Shown here piece by piece: positions 1 through 8,174 of a DNA stretch of 64,000 nt; positions within the stretch are counted from its first letter, which is position 1, and each line of letters starts with the position of its first letter. The stretch comes from Mycobacterium sp. URHD0025 (GTDB lineage Bacteria > Actinomycetota > Actinomycetes > Mycobacteriales > Mycobacteriaceae), in contig NZ_AUEQ01000012.1 in NCBI RefSeq assembly GCF_000426065.1, forward strand, positions 272,249 to 336,248. The letters are read 5' to 3'. The notes under the pieces are model-generated. The model made no database searches, was not told the origin of the DNA, and worked only from the letters and a program-made list of their open reading frames with translations. The position numbers and the translations under genes are program-made.

Positions 1-1
1 G

Positions 2-244
2 CTGGTGGCGATCGGGGTGTCGGCCGATCCATTGCCGATCAGTCCGGTGCAACTGATCCAGCCCGCGCTGACGATCTCCGGGCATCCGTCCGGGACGGCG
101 CGTGATGTCGAGGAGACGATGCATTTCGCGGTGCTGTCGGGGGTGCGCGCACTCATCGAAGAGCGCCCGCTCGCCGATGCGGCGGGCGCGTATGCGGCGA
201 TGGAACAGGGGCACGCGCGCTACCGCATGGTGTTGACGATCTGA
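2..244 (+). CDS. Zinc-type alcohol dehydrogenase, C-terminal fragment
   Basis: This is the last 80 or so residues of a gene whose start lies before the window. The fragment runs ALTISGHPSGTARDVEETMH, then a helix and an ending with EQGHARYRMVLTI. That is the usual C-terminus of zinc-dependent medium-chain alcohol dehydrogenases, where the final segment of the NAD(P)-binding domain returns to the catalytic domain. No catalytic residue falls inside the window, so substrate and cofactor cannot be judged. It is read through from base 2 without a stop and ends in TGA at 242-244. Confidence 0.7.
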   Translation: MVAIGVSADPLPISPVQLIQPALTISGHPSGTARDVEETMHFAVLSGVRALIEERPLADAAGAYAAMEQGHARYRMVLTI

Positions 245-422
245 TCTATCTCACCCCGCCGGTCGTCGCGAGCAGGTAGCGTCGGTACTTCGTTTGCTGG
301 ACGACGAATCGGTGGGGGCCGGGATGGCGGGGAAGCAGATGGACACGGTTGCCGGGCGGATCTTCTCCAGGCGGCCACGTGGCGTTGTCCGCACGTTTGT
401 CCGTGACATTTACTCTGCCCCG

Positions 423-1346
423 GTGCATTTCACGCCGAGGCGGCTCAGGACATTGGTATCCGCGGCGCTCATCGCCGTGTCGTCGTGCGTGGTCGGTGCC
501 ACGCCCGCCTCGGCTGCACCCGTGCCGTCGGCGCAGATCGACTTCGGCGGCATGATGCGCACGTACCGGCTCCACCTGCCGGCCGGAGGGGCACCTTCGG
601 GGCTGGTGGTCAATCTGCATGCCGCAGGCGCGAGCGGTGCCGAGCAGGCGGCGCTGACCCATTACGACGCGGTTGCGGACGCCAATGGGTTCGCCGTGGT
701 CTATCCCGATGGCATCGACTACAGCTGGGCCGACGGACGCGGCGCTTCGGTGCCGGACCGGCAGGGTGTCGACGACGTGGGGTTCATCTCGACCCTCGTC
801 GAGCGTCTCGTGGCCGAGAACGGCATCCCGCGTGGCCGGGTGTTCGCCACCGGTCTGTCGGCGGGCGGCTTCATGGCCAACCGGTTGGCGTGCGACCGGG
901 CTGATCTGTTCGCCGCGATCGCTCCGGTCGCAGGCACGCTCGGGACGAATGTCGGTTGCAGCCCGTCGCGGCCGGTGTCGGTTCTCGCGACCTACGGGAC
1001 CGCGGATCCCATCGTGCCGTTCAACGGAGGGCCGATGACGGGCCGTGGCGGAGGGAGCACGGTGCTGTCCGGACCGGCCATGGTGGACCGGTGGCGCCAG
1101 ATCAACGGTTGCCCGGCGCCGTCTGACGAGGTGCTGCCCGGCACTGGCGACGGCACCGAGACCCACCGCATCGCTTCCGATGGATGTGCGGCCGGTACAT
1201 CGGTGGTGTTCATGCGAGTCGACGGCGGCGGACACACGTGGCCGGGGGTGCCCGACATCCTTCCGGTCCAGAACGTTGGCGCGGCCAGTCGAGCCTTCGA
1301 CGCCTCCGACGTGTCCGGGCAGTTCTTCGCCTCGCACGGCAGATAG
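423..1346 (+). CDS. Secreted polyhydroxybutyrate-depolymerase/feruloyl-esterase-like protein (LpqC-like)
   Basis: An alpha/beta-hydrolase of the PHB depolymerase/LpqC family that cleaves ester bonds outside the cell. The nucleophile motif GLSAGG is at about residues 144-149, with Ser146. VVNLHAAGASG supplies the oxyanion region and GGGHTWPG carries the catalytic His. I chose GTG 423 because the protein then begins with a basic stretch (RRLR), a hydrophobic core and ATPASAAP, a clear signal peptide. A longer reading from 294 would bury this signal. VSSC at Cys22 is also a weak lipobox, so lipid anchoring is possible. It stands alone between the alcohol dehydrogenase and a methyltransferase. 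The polymer substrate is not determined by the sequence. Confidence 0.8.
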   Translation: MHFTPRRLRTLVSAALIAVSSCVVGATPASAAPVPSAQIDFGGMMRTYRLHLPAGGAPSGLVVNLHAAGASGAEQAALTHYDAVADANGFAVVYPDGIDYSWADGRGASVPDRQGVDDVGFISTLVERLVAENGIPRGRVFATGLSAGGFMANRLACDRADLFAAIAPVAGTLGTNVGCSPSRPVSVLATYGTADPIVPFNGGPMTGRGGGSTVLSGPAMVDRWRQINGCPAPSDEVLPGTGDGTETHRIASDGCAAGTSVVFMRVDGGGHTWPGVPDILPVQNVGAASRAFDASDVSGQFFASHGR

Positions 1347-1560
1347 TCGCTGTCCCGGTACGGCGGGCGATCCAGCCGGCAATATCGATCACGTCGCGAT
1401 TAACTGGCGGGCAGGTCCGGCGGTCGTACCGAGTTGCACTGAAATCCGTTGTTTAACAGACAAATTCACTTCACGACGTCCGGTGGTCACGTCAAGTCGC
1501 CGGCCGGGGCATCGGCCGGTGGGCCGAACTCAGGGGGATCGCGGCGATAAGGTTCCGGCC

Positions 1561-2217
1561 GTGGACTGGCACAGCTGGCACGACGATTACGACAGGCCCG
1601 ATTCGGCGCTGGCACAGCGGCTTCGCGCGGTACAGGACTTGATCCGGCAAGCGCTGGACGTGGCTCCGGCAGGCCCGGTGCGGATCGTCAGCCTGTGCGC
1701 GGGCCAGGGGCGAGACCTGCTCGAGGTGCTGGCCGAACATCCGCGACGCGGCGACGTCCGGGCGCGGCTGGTCGAGCTGGACCCCCGCAATGCCGAGGTC
1801 GCCGCCGCGACCGTGGACAGACTCCGGTTGACCGGGGTGGAGGTGGTGGTCGGCGACGCCTCCCGCACCGACCACTATGCGGACCTGGTCCCGGCCGACA
1901 TCGTGGTGGCCTGCGGCATCTTCGGCAACATCACCGATGACGACATCGAGCGGACGATCGGATTCTTCCCGCAGCTCGCCAAATCCGGCGCCACGGTGCT
2001 GTGGACTCGCGGGCGCACCGACCCGGACCGGATTCCCTTGATCCTGAATTGGTTTGACGAGCGGGCATTCGATCTCATCTGGGTGTCGTCACCGGATGTG
2101 AGCTACGGCGTCGGAGCTCATCGGTTCACCGGGCAGTCCGAACCGTTGGTGTCCGGTGCCCAGATATTCGACTTTGTCGGCTCCGATGTGATCCGGGCAG
2201 CCGACCGCGCCCGCTGA
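1561..2217 (+). CDS. Class I SAM-dependent methyltransferase
   Basis: About 218 residues. A Rossmann-fold methyltransferase: motif I appears as VSLCAGQGRDLLEVL, followed by an acidic residue ending beta2 (LVELDPRN) and GDASRTD as the adenine-binding segment. The open frame extends far upstream, but the stretch before 1561 overlaps the preceding esterase in another frame. GTG 1561 gives a natural start (VDWHSWHDDYDRPDS). The late motif FDLIWVSSPDVSYGVGAHRF is typical of a small actinobacterial group annotated only as class I methyltransferase. Acceptor substrate unknown. Confidence 0.75.
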   Translation: MDWHSWHDDYDRPDSALAQRLRAVQDLIRQALDVAPAGPVRIVSLCAGQGRDLLEVLAEHPRRGDVRARLVELDPRNAEVAAATVDRLRLTGVEVVVGDASRTDHYADLVPADIVVACGIFGNITDDDIERTIGFFPQLAKSGATVLWTRGRTDPDRIPLILNWFDERAFDLIWVSSPDVSYGVGAHRFTGQSEPLVSGAQIFDFVGSDVIRAADRAR

Positions 2218-2280
2218 CGACATCGCAGGCTGGGCGTAGTTCCACCGGGACCCGCCCTTTCGTCAGTACGCTTTTGAACG

Positions 2281-3837
2281 ATGACTGAGGAAGGCCTGAA
2301 CGGCAGGGCTCGCTTGCGCGGGGGGTTGCGTATCGCGCTGCGCGGACGCCGCGATCCGGCACCGGTCGCCGGCCGGCGCAGTCGCGCATCGGCGGGGATG
2401 GGTGACATACACACCCGCAAGGTTCTGGATCTCACCATCCGGCTCGCCGAGGTCATGCTGTCGTCGGGCTCGGGTACTGCCGACGTGGTCGCCACCGCCC
2501 AGGACGTCGCACAGGCCTACCGGCTCACCGACTGCGTCGTCGACATCACCGTCGCGACGATCATCGTCTCGGCGCTGCCAACGGCGGACAGTCCGCCGGT
2601 CACGATCATGCGCGCGGTGCGGACCCGGTCGACGGATTACACCCGGCTTGACCAGCTCGACCGTTTGGTGCGGCGGATCACCTCCGGCGGTATCACCGTC
2701 GACGAGGCGCATGAGGCCATGGATGAGCTGACCGAGAGCCCGCATCCGTTCCCTCGGTGGCTCGCGACGGCCGGATGGGCAGGTTTCGCGCTCGGCATCG
2801 CGATGCTGCTGGGCGGCAACTGGCTGACCTGCCTTCTCGCCAGCCTCACCGCGGCGCTGATCGACCGGGTCGGCCGTCTGCTGAACCGAATCGGCACGCC
2901 GTTCTTCTTCCAGCATGCGGTCGGGGCGGCGATCGCGACGGTGATCGCGCTGGCGGCTTACCGCTACGCCGGTCAGGGTCTCAGTGCGCTGGTCGCCACC
3001 GGCATCGTGTTGTTGTTGTCCGGCATGACCCTCGTCGGTGCGGTGCAGGATGCGTTGACCGGTTACATGGTCACCGCGGTCGCGCGGCTCGGTGACGCGG
3101 TTTTTCTCACCGCGGGAATCGTTGTGGGCATCACCGGCGCGCTGCAGGCCGCCACGCTGCTGGGAGTCGAGATCGAACTGCACGTCAACACCGCGGGCAC
3201 CTTCATCACACCAAGAGGAGCACTGCCGATCGTCCTGGCGGTACTTGGTGCCGCGCTGGCCGGGATGTGCCTCACCATGGCCAGCTATGCGCCACTGCGC
3301 TCGCTACCCACCGCGGGGCTGGCGGCCGGGCTGGCCGAGCTGACGCTGATCGGCCTGGGGACCGCCGGGTTCGGCCAGTGGGCGGCCACTGGGATCGCGG
3401 CAGTCGGTGTCGGTTTTCTGGCCACACTGATCTCCATTCGCCGGCAGTCTCCGGCGCTGGTGACGGCGACTGCCGGCATCATGCCGATGCTGCCGGGCCT
3501 CGCGGTGTTCTGGGCGGTGTTCGCCTTCGCCGTGGATGAGAAGTTCGGTGAGGGCCTGGCGCACCTGCTGACCGCGGCCGCGACGGCGTTGGCACTCGGT
3601 AGCGGCGTGGTGATGGGTGAGCTGCTCGGTTCGCCACTGCGGTACCGGGCGGGACGCATCGGTGAGTTCTTCCGCAAAGAGGGGCCGCCAGGGCTGCGCC
3701 GGGCAGTGGGCCAGGTGGTGCAGCTACAACCGGCCGAGAGCGCCCCGGCGGTCGGTGTCCAACGCGAAAGCGTTCCGTTGGAAGCGGCCCCTGCCGATGA
3801 GCACGACGCCGACGAAAGCGAAGAACAGGGCCACTGA
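2281..3837 (+). CDS. ThrE-type threonine/serine exporter family membrane protein
   Basis: 518 residues. The cytoplasmic N-terminal half (about residues 40-165) has the DUF1212 pattern LTIRLAEVMLSSGSGTADVV, with downstream TMLxPxx-like hydrophobic segments. Roughly ten membrane helices follow, from about residue 160 to 460, matching the ThrE architecture (DUF1212 plus the ThrE_2 domain). The C-terminal tail is hydrophilic. In Corynebacterium ThrE exports threonine and serine by proton motive force, and this family member probably exports a small amino acid or dipeptide, though the substrate is inferred. ATG 2281 is preceded by only 60 nt of intergenic DNA. The tail ends 8 nt from the convergent lactonase gene. 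Confidence 0.85.
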   Translation: MTEEGLNGRARLRGGLRIALRGRRDPAPVAGRRSRASAGMGDIHTRKVLDLTIRLAEVMLSSGSGTADVVATAQDVAQAYRLTDCVVDITVATIIVSALPTADSPPVTIMRAVRTRSTDYTRLDQLDRLVRRITSGGITVDEAHEAMDELTESPHPFPRWLATAGWAGFALGIAMLLGGNWLTCLLASLTAALIDRVGRLLNRIGTPFFFQHAVGAAIATVIALAAYRYAGQGLSALVATGIVLLLSGMTLVGAVQDALTGYMVTAVARLGDAVFLTAGIVVGITGALQAATLLGVEIELHVNTAGTFITPRGALPIVLAVLGAALAGMCLTMASYAPLRSLPTAGLAAGLAELTLIGLGTAGFGQWAATGIAAVGVGFLATLISIRRQSPALVTATAGIMPMLPGLAVFWAVFAFAVDEKFGEGLAHLLTAAATALALGSGVVMGELLGSPLRYRAGRIGEFFRKEGPPGLRRAVGQVVQLQPAESAPAVGVQRESVPLEAAPADEHDADESEEQGH

Positions 3838-3845
3838 CCAGGCGG

Positions 3846-4694
3846 TCAGGGCGATCCCACCCCGGGAACGCCGACGCGCGCCTGCAGAATCCGTCCCGTC
3901 GATGAGCCGGTCAGAAGGCCTTCATGGGTCGTGTCGTCCACCACGAGATACAGCGTTCGCCCGTCGTGTCCGCCGAGCGCCGGTGCGACTGCCCAGCCGC
4001 GGTCGATCTCGATGCGGTGGGTGATCTCACCGCCGCCGACCACGCGCAGGAACTCGCCGGTGTCATAGCAACCGACCCACACGCCGCCCGCGGCATCGAT
4101 GCACAACCCGTCGGGATGCCGCTCGGGACCGAGTTCGGCGAAGACGGTCGGGTCACCCAGGCCGCCGTCGAGGCCGACCGTGAAGGCCAGCAGTCGCGAC
4201 CCGTGGGTCTCGCTGACCACCAGGGTCGACCCGTCGGGCAGCATGCCGAGTCCGTTGGGCATCGACAGCCCGCGCGCGACGACCCGCACCGCACCGTCGG
4301 CGCCGACCAGTCCGATGCCGCCGGCGATGGTGCCGCCGTCGGCGATGTAGAGGTCGACGAACGTTCGGCCGTCCGGGGCCACCAGCAGATCATTGGTGGA
4401 CCATGCGACGTCACTGATGTCGTACGAGGCGGTGACGTTTCCGGTGGCGTCGACGTGGTGCAGCTCGGCGGCGAAAAGCGTTGACACCACCAGAGTTCCG
4501 TCGGGAAGCCAGCCGAGCCCGGAGGCCCGTGCGAGTTCCACCTCGATTGCGAGGTCGCCGGCTTCACCGGCCGAATACACCCGCCCGGCGAGTCCGTCGG
4601 TGAACCACAGGCGGTCACCGTGCCAGCGAGGCCCTTCGCCGTAGACGATCCCGTCGAGGAACGGGGCCGCGGCGATGGCCTCGACCGATGTCAT
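3846..4694 (-). CDS. SMP-30/gluconolactonase-like protein
   Basis: 282 residues forming the six-bladed propeller of the SMP-30/gluconolaconase/LRE family. These enzymes hydrolyse sugar or other lactones with a divalent metal. Seen directly are the opening GEGPRWHGDRLWFTD, which carries the metal-binding Glu; the SMPNGLGMLPDGSTLVVSET segment with its conserved Asn; and HPDGLCIDAAGGVWVG with its metal-binding Asp. It has no signal peptide, so it should be cytoplasmic. It sits alone between a convergent exporter gene and a small secreted protein on the same strand. The lactone substrate is unknown. Confidence 0.85.
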   Translation of the reverse strand: MTSVEAIAAAPFLDGIVYGEGPRWHGDRLWFTDGLAGRVYSAGEAGDLAIEVELARASGLGWLPDGTLVVSTLFAAELHHVDATGNVTASYDISDVAWSTNDLLVAPDGRTFVDLYIADGGTIAGGIGLVGADGAVRVVARGLSMPNGLGMLPDGSTLVVSETHGSRLLAFTVGLDGGLGDPTVFAELGPERHPDGLCIDAAGGVWVGCYDTGEFLRVVGGGEITHRIEIDRGWAVAPALGGHDGRTLYLVVDDTTHEGLLTGSSTGRILQARVGVPGVGSP

Positions 4695-4718
4695 CGGGCC
4701 CTCAGGTCCGGTTACCGA

Positions 4719-4955
4719 TCAGGTGAACGGGAGGAAGTCGCCGTTGACCCAGACGCCCCAGTGGCCGCCCGCGGGCAGGTTCCACCAGACCATCGGGTGA
4801 CCCTGCCAGGTCTCAGCGGGCTTCTTGGGCGCGTTCGGCGGCGGCGGGAGGCTCGGATCGGGATCGGCACTCGCGATGGCCGTGCCCAGGCCGATGGCGG
4901 CCCCGAACACGCCCGTAGCCGCGATGGTCGCCAGGGTTGCCTTGCTCATGAACAT
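4719..4955 (-). CDS. Small secreted protein, unknown function
   Basis: 78 residues. It has an N-terminal signal peptide (MFMSKATLATIAATGVFGAA... ending near ASA-DP), then a Pro-rich stretch (DPSLPPPPNAPKKP) and a Trp/Gly-rich tail (GHPMVWWNLPAGGHWGVWV). The start at 4955 is supported by GAGGTGG six bases upstream. A longer frame to 5057 lacks such a site and would hide the signal peptide. I do not recognise a family. It resembles the many short exported proteins of mycobacteria. Its promoter region is shared divergently with the YCII/sigma-factor pair. Confidence 0.7.
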   Translation of the reverse strand: MFMSKATLATIAATGVFGAAIGLGTAIASADPDPSLPPPPNAPKKPAETWQGHPMVWWNLPAGGHWGVWVNGDFLPFT

Positions 4956-5098
4956 GAATGTCCACCTCGGTGCTCGACTGGAGAAGAACTTGGATACCCC
5001 GAAGCTTAGCCAAACGAATTGATTGATTCTGCACTTGAGGTCGGCGTCGGGGCCCACAGGTCATCCTGAACCCGCGCGACGTGGCCTGACACCGAGAT

Positions 5099-5113
5099 CG
5101 GAAAAGTTTTCCG
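5099..5113. promoter_or_regulatory. Perfect 15-bp palindrome in a divergent promoter region
   Basis: CGGAAAAGTTTTCCG is a perfect inverted repeat (7-1-7), flanked by GATC on both sides (one extra base on the right). It lies between the divergent small-secreted-protein gene and the YCII/ECF operon. It could be an operator for either promoter. No protein is assigned to it. Confidence 0.5.
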
Positions 5114-5157
5114 TGATCGATGTCGAGAACGCCGCGACGGCTCCGTCCCAGAGGTGA

Positions 5158-5175
5158 GCGACCAACTAGGGTCGC
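5158..5175 (+). promoter_or_regulatory. Inverted repeat GCGACC-N6-GGTCGC overlapping a candidate -10
   Basis: The arms are perfect (6-6-6). TAGGGT at 5167-5172 inside the repeat fits the mycobacterial TANNNT -10 pattern and lies about 25 nt before the YCII start, so the site could be an operator on the promoter of the YCII/sigma operon. Confidence 0.35.
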
Positions 5176-5195
5176 AGAACTGAAGGGAGAATCCC

Positions 5196-5603
5196 ATGGC
5201 GAAGTACCTGTTTCTCAAGCACTACCGAGGCGCGCCCGCGTCCGTCAACGACATCCCGATGGACCAGTGGACGCCGGCCGAGATCGACGCCCACATCCAG
5301 TACATGAACGACTTCGCGGACCGCCTGAAGGGCACCGGCGAGTACGTCGACAGCCAGGCACTCGCTCCCGAGGGCGCCTGGGTGCGCTACGACGGCGACG
5401 GCAAGCCACCGGTGACCGACGGCCCGTTCGCGGAAACCAAGGATCTGATCGCGGGCTGGATGATCATCGACGTCGACTCCTACGAACGTGCCGTGGAGTT
5501 GGCAGGAGAACTGTCAGCGGCACCCGGCGCGGGCGGCAGACCCATCCACGAGTGGCTCGAGGTCCGTCCGTTCCTGACCGCCCCGCCGACCGTCACCGAA
5601 TAG
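5196..5603 (+). CDS. YCII/DGPF-domain protein paired with ECF sigma factor
   Basis: 135 residues of the YCII-related (DGPF) family. The signature DGPFAETKDLIAGWMIIDVDS is at about residues 70-90. Proteins of this family are small ferredoxin-like folds, and in actinobacteria they are regularly encoded beside ECF42 sigma factors. The biochemical role is not settled. ATG 5196 follows AAGGGAG at 8-nt spacing. The stop codon TAG (5601-5603) is immediately followed by the ATG of the sigma factor, so the two are transcribed together and probably translationally coupled. Confidence 0.88.
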   Translation: MAKYLFLKHYRGAPASVNDIPMDQWTPAEIDAHIQYMNDFADRLKGTGEYVDSQALAPEGAWVRYDGDGKPPVTDGPFAETKDLIAGWMIIDVDSYERAVELAGELSAAPGAGGRPIHEWLEVRPFLTAPPTVTE

Positions 5604-6773
5604 ATGGAGCCCGGTGCGGTGGACGAGGCCCGGTTGCGGGATCTGATTCCCGGTGTCCTGGCCGCCCTCGTCCACCGCGGGGCCGACTTCGCGACGGCCG
5701 AGGATGCCGTGCAGGAGGCGCTGGTCCGCGCCTGGGAAACCTGGCCGGCCCAGCCACCCGACGATCCCAAGGGCTGGCTGGTCACCACGGCATGGCGACG
5801 TTTCCTCGACGTCACCCGCTCCGATGTCGCGCGGCGCAACCGTGAGGCGCGGTTCTGGACCGAACCGGCAGCCGGACCGGTCCCGGCGGACGACGACACA
5901 TTGCAGTTGTACTTCCTGTGCGCACATCCGAAGCTGTCCCCGTCGTCGGCCGTCGCGCTGACGCTGCGTGCGGTCGGCGGCCTGACCACGCGCCAGATCG
6001 CGCAGGCGTATCTGGTGCCGGAATCGACCATGGCGCAACGGATCAGCCGGGCCAAGCGCACCGTCAGCGCGGTGCGCCTGCATCGGCCCGGCGACCTGGG
6101 CACCGTCCTGCGCGTGCTCTATCTGGTGTTCAACGAGGGCTACACCGGCGACGTCGACCTGGCGGCCGAAGCCATCAGGCTGGCCCGCCAATTGGCCAGA
6201 ACCACCGATGACCCGGAAGTTTCTGGTCTGCTCGCGCTGTTCCTCCTACACCACGCCAGGCGTCCGGCGCGCACCCGAACCGACGGGACTCTGGTTCCCT
6301 TGGCGGATCAAGACCGCACACTGTGGCGGCGCGACCTCATCGCCGAAGGCGTCTACATACTGCAGGCCGCGCTGGCCCGGGACCGGCTCGGCGAATACCA
6401 GGCGCAGGCGGCTGTCGCGGCGCTGCATGCCGACGCGCCGTCTGCCGAGGAGACCGACTGGGTGCAGATCGTCGAGTGGTACGACGAACTCGTCGCTCTC
6501 ACCGGCAGTCCGGTGGTGCGCCTGAACCGCGCGGTCGCCGTGGGTGAGGCGGACGGTCCGCGCGCGGGCCTCGCGGCGCTCGCCGAACTGGATCCGATGC
6601 TGCCGCGTCACACGGCCGCGGCCGCCTATCTGCATGAGCGGGCGGGAGACGTCGCGACCGCCGCACAGCTCTATGTTCAGGCCGCCGCCAAGGCGCAATC
6701 GCTTCCCGAACGCAACCATCTCACGCTGCGTGCGTCTGTCCTGCACGGTCGCATTTCCTCCGGCGACGGCTAA
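5604..6773 (+). CDS. ECF42-type RNA polymerase sigma factor with TPR-like extension
   Basis: 389 residues, long for an ECF sigma factor. Region 2 is at about residues 15-75 (FATAEDAVQEALVRAWETWP, then GWLVTTAWRRFLDVTRS). Region 4 is at about 110-170 (LTLRAVGGLTTRQIAQAYLV, MAQRISRAKRTV). The remaining 200 residues form an all-helical, TPR-like extension (PRHTAAAAYLHERAGDVATAAQLY). This plan, with a DGPF/YCII gene directly upstream and no anti-sigma gene, is the ECF42 group. In that group the C-terminal extension rather than an anti-sigma factor is thought to control activity. Target promoters are unknown, but autoregulation of the pair is common in ECF systems. Confidence 0.9.
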   Translation: MEPGAVDEARLRDLIPGVLAALVHRGADFATAEDAVQEALVRAWETWPAQPPDDPKGWLVTTAWRRFLDVTRSDVARRNREARFWTEPAAGPVPADDDTLQLYFLCAHPKLSPSSAVALTLRAVGGLTTRQIAQAYLVPESTMAQRISRAKRTVSAVRLHRPGDLGTVLRVLYLVFNEGYTGDVDLAAEAIRLARQLARTTDDPEVSGLLALFLLHHARRPARTRTDGTLVPLADQDRTLWRRDLIAEGVYILQAALARDRLGEYQAQAAVAALHADAPSAEETDWVQIVEWYDELVALTGSPVVRLNRAVAVGEADGPRAGLAALAELDPMLPRHTAAAAYLHERAGDVATAAQLYVQAAAKAQSLPERNHLTLRASVLHGRISSGDG

Positions 6774-6783
6774 CCTCCTAGGG

Positions 6784-8148
6784 GTGGACAACAGTCGGAT
6801 GAGGGTGTTGATCATCGGCGGGGGATTCGGCGGTCTGTTCTGCGCGCGACGCCTCGGCGGCGTCGACGTCGACGTGACCTTGCTCGACCGGGCGGCCGGA
6901 CACCTGTTCCAGCCGTTGCTCTACCAATGTGCCACCGGGACGCTGAGCTTCGGCCAGATCAGTCGTCCGCTGCGCGAGGAGTTCGCCCGCCATCGCAATG
7001 TCACCACCCTGCTCGGGGAAGCGGTCGACATCGACCCTCGGTCCCGTCAGGTGACCGCTCGCCGGCCGGACGAGACGACGTTCACCATCGACTACGACGT
7101 ACTCGTCGTGGCCGCGGGAATGCAGCAGTCCTACTTCGGCAAGGAGCACTTCGCTCAATGGGCGCCGGGGATGAAGACGCTCGACGATGCGCTTCACATC
7201 CGGCAGCGGGTCTTCACCGCCTTTGAAATCGCCGAGACGCTGCCACCGGGACCCGAGCGCGACGGTTGGCTGACATTCGCCGTGGCCGGTGGAGGGCCCA
7301 CCGGCGTGGAGCTTGCCGGGCAGATCCGCGAGATGGCCACCCGGACTTTGGCGCACGAGTTTCACAGCATCGAGCCCGAGGAAGCCAGAGTGCTGTTGTT
7401 CGACGGCGGCGAGCGTGTGCTCAAGGCGTTCTGTCCCGAGCTGGGGGAGAAGGCGACACGGTCGCTGCAGCGGCTGGGCGTCGAATTGCACATGGGAGTT
7501 CACGTGACAGATGTGGGTCGGGACGGGGTGACGGTCACCCCGAAAGCCGGAGGGCCCGACGAGCGATACGTGGCACGCACCGTGTTGTGGACCGCCGGGG
7601 TCGAGGCCGTGCCGTTCGCCCGGCACGTCGCCAAGGTGCTGGGCGCCGATGCCGACCGCAGCGGCAGAATCGCTGTGGAGCCGGACCTTTCGGTGGCCGG
7701 ATATCCCGAGGTGTTCGTGATCGGGGACCTGGCCGGTCGCGACAACCTGCCCGGTGTTGCCGAGAATGCGATGCAGGGCGGCCTGCACGTCGCTTCGTGT
7801 ATCCGCAGGGAACTGGCGGGCAAGCCCCGAAAGCCCTTTCGTTACCGCGACCTCGGGGCGGCGGCGTACATCGCCCGGGGGCAAGCACTTCTGCAAGTCG
7901 GCCCGATCAGGATGGCCGGGTTTTTCGGTTGGCTGGCGTGGGGTTTCATTCACATCGCGTTCCTGGCTGGAATCCGCAACCGGCTCAGCACGGTCGGCAC
8001 CTGGCTGGTCACCATCGCGCGCGCCAGCCGCTCGCACCGGGCATTTCTGCTCGGCGCCTCAGGTCTTCCCGAGCAGCGTTACACCTGGACGACCTGGGAC
8101 GCGCTGACACCGCCACCCGATTCGCCTGAGGAGCGCGACAAAGCCTGA
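6784..8148 (+). CDS. NDH-2-like NAD(P)/FAD-dependent oxidoreductase
   Basis: About 454 residues, the size of type II NADH:quinone dehydrogenases. The FAD motif VLIIGGGFGGLFCARRL is at the N-terminus, the NADH motif FAVAGGGPTGVELAGQI near residue 165, and the second FAD motif VFVIGDLAG near residue 315. The C-terminal part is amphipathic to hydrophobic (AGFFGWLAWGFIHIAFLAG), as expected for a peripheral membrane enzyme passing electrons to menaquinone. GTG 6784 or ATG 6799 could be the start. The gene follows the sigma factor by 10 nt, so co-transcription is possible. A second, more distant NDH-2-like gene is convergent. Confidence 0.88.
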   Translation: MDNSRMRVLIIGGGFGGLFCARRLGGVDVDVTLLDRAAGHLFQPLLYQCATGTLSFGQISRPLREEFARHRNVTTLLGEAVDIDPRSRQVTARRPDETTFTIDYDVLVVAAGMQQSYFGKEHFAQWAPGMKTLDDALHIRQRVFTAFEIAETLPPGPERDGWLTFAVAGGGPTGVELAGQIREMATRTLAHEFHSIEPEEARVLLFDGGERVLKAFCPELGEKATRSLQRLGVELHMGVHVTDVGRDGVTVTPKAGGPDERYVARTVLWTAGVEAVPFARHVAKVLGADADRSGRIAVEPDLSVAGYPEVFVIGDLAGRDNLPGVAENAMQGGLHVASCIRRELAGKPRKPFRYRDLGAAAYIARGQALLQVGPIRMAGFFGWLAWGFIHIAFLAGIRNRLSTVGTWLVTIARASRSHRAFLLGASGLPEQRYTWTTWDALTPPPDSPEERDKA

Positions 8149-8174
8149 GCATCTGGCCGGCGTCGAGTCAGCGG

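Noticed and set aside
246..1382. 378-codon minus-strand frame opposite the esterase
   Set aside because: Shadow of the esterase gene, which has a signal peptide and catalytic motifs.
6770..6783. Half-site resembling an IdeR box (GGCTAACCT) before the NDH-2-like gene
   Set aside because: The second half of the 19-bp IdeR palindrome is not present.
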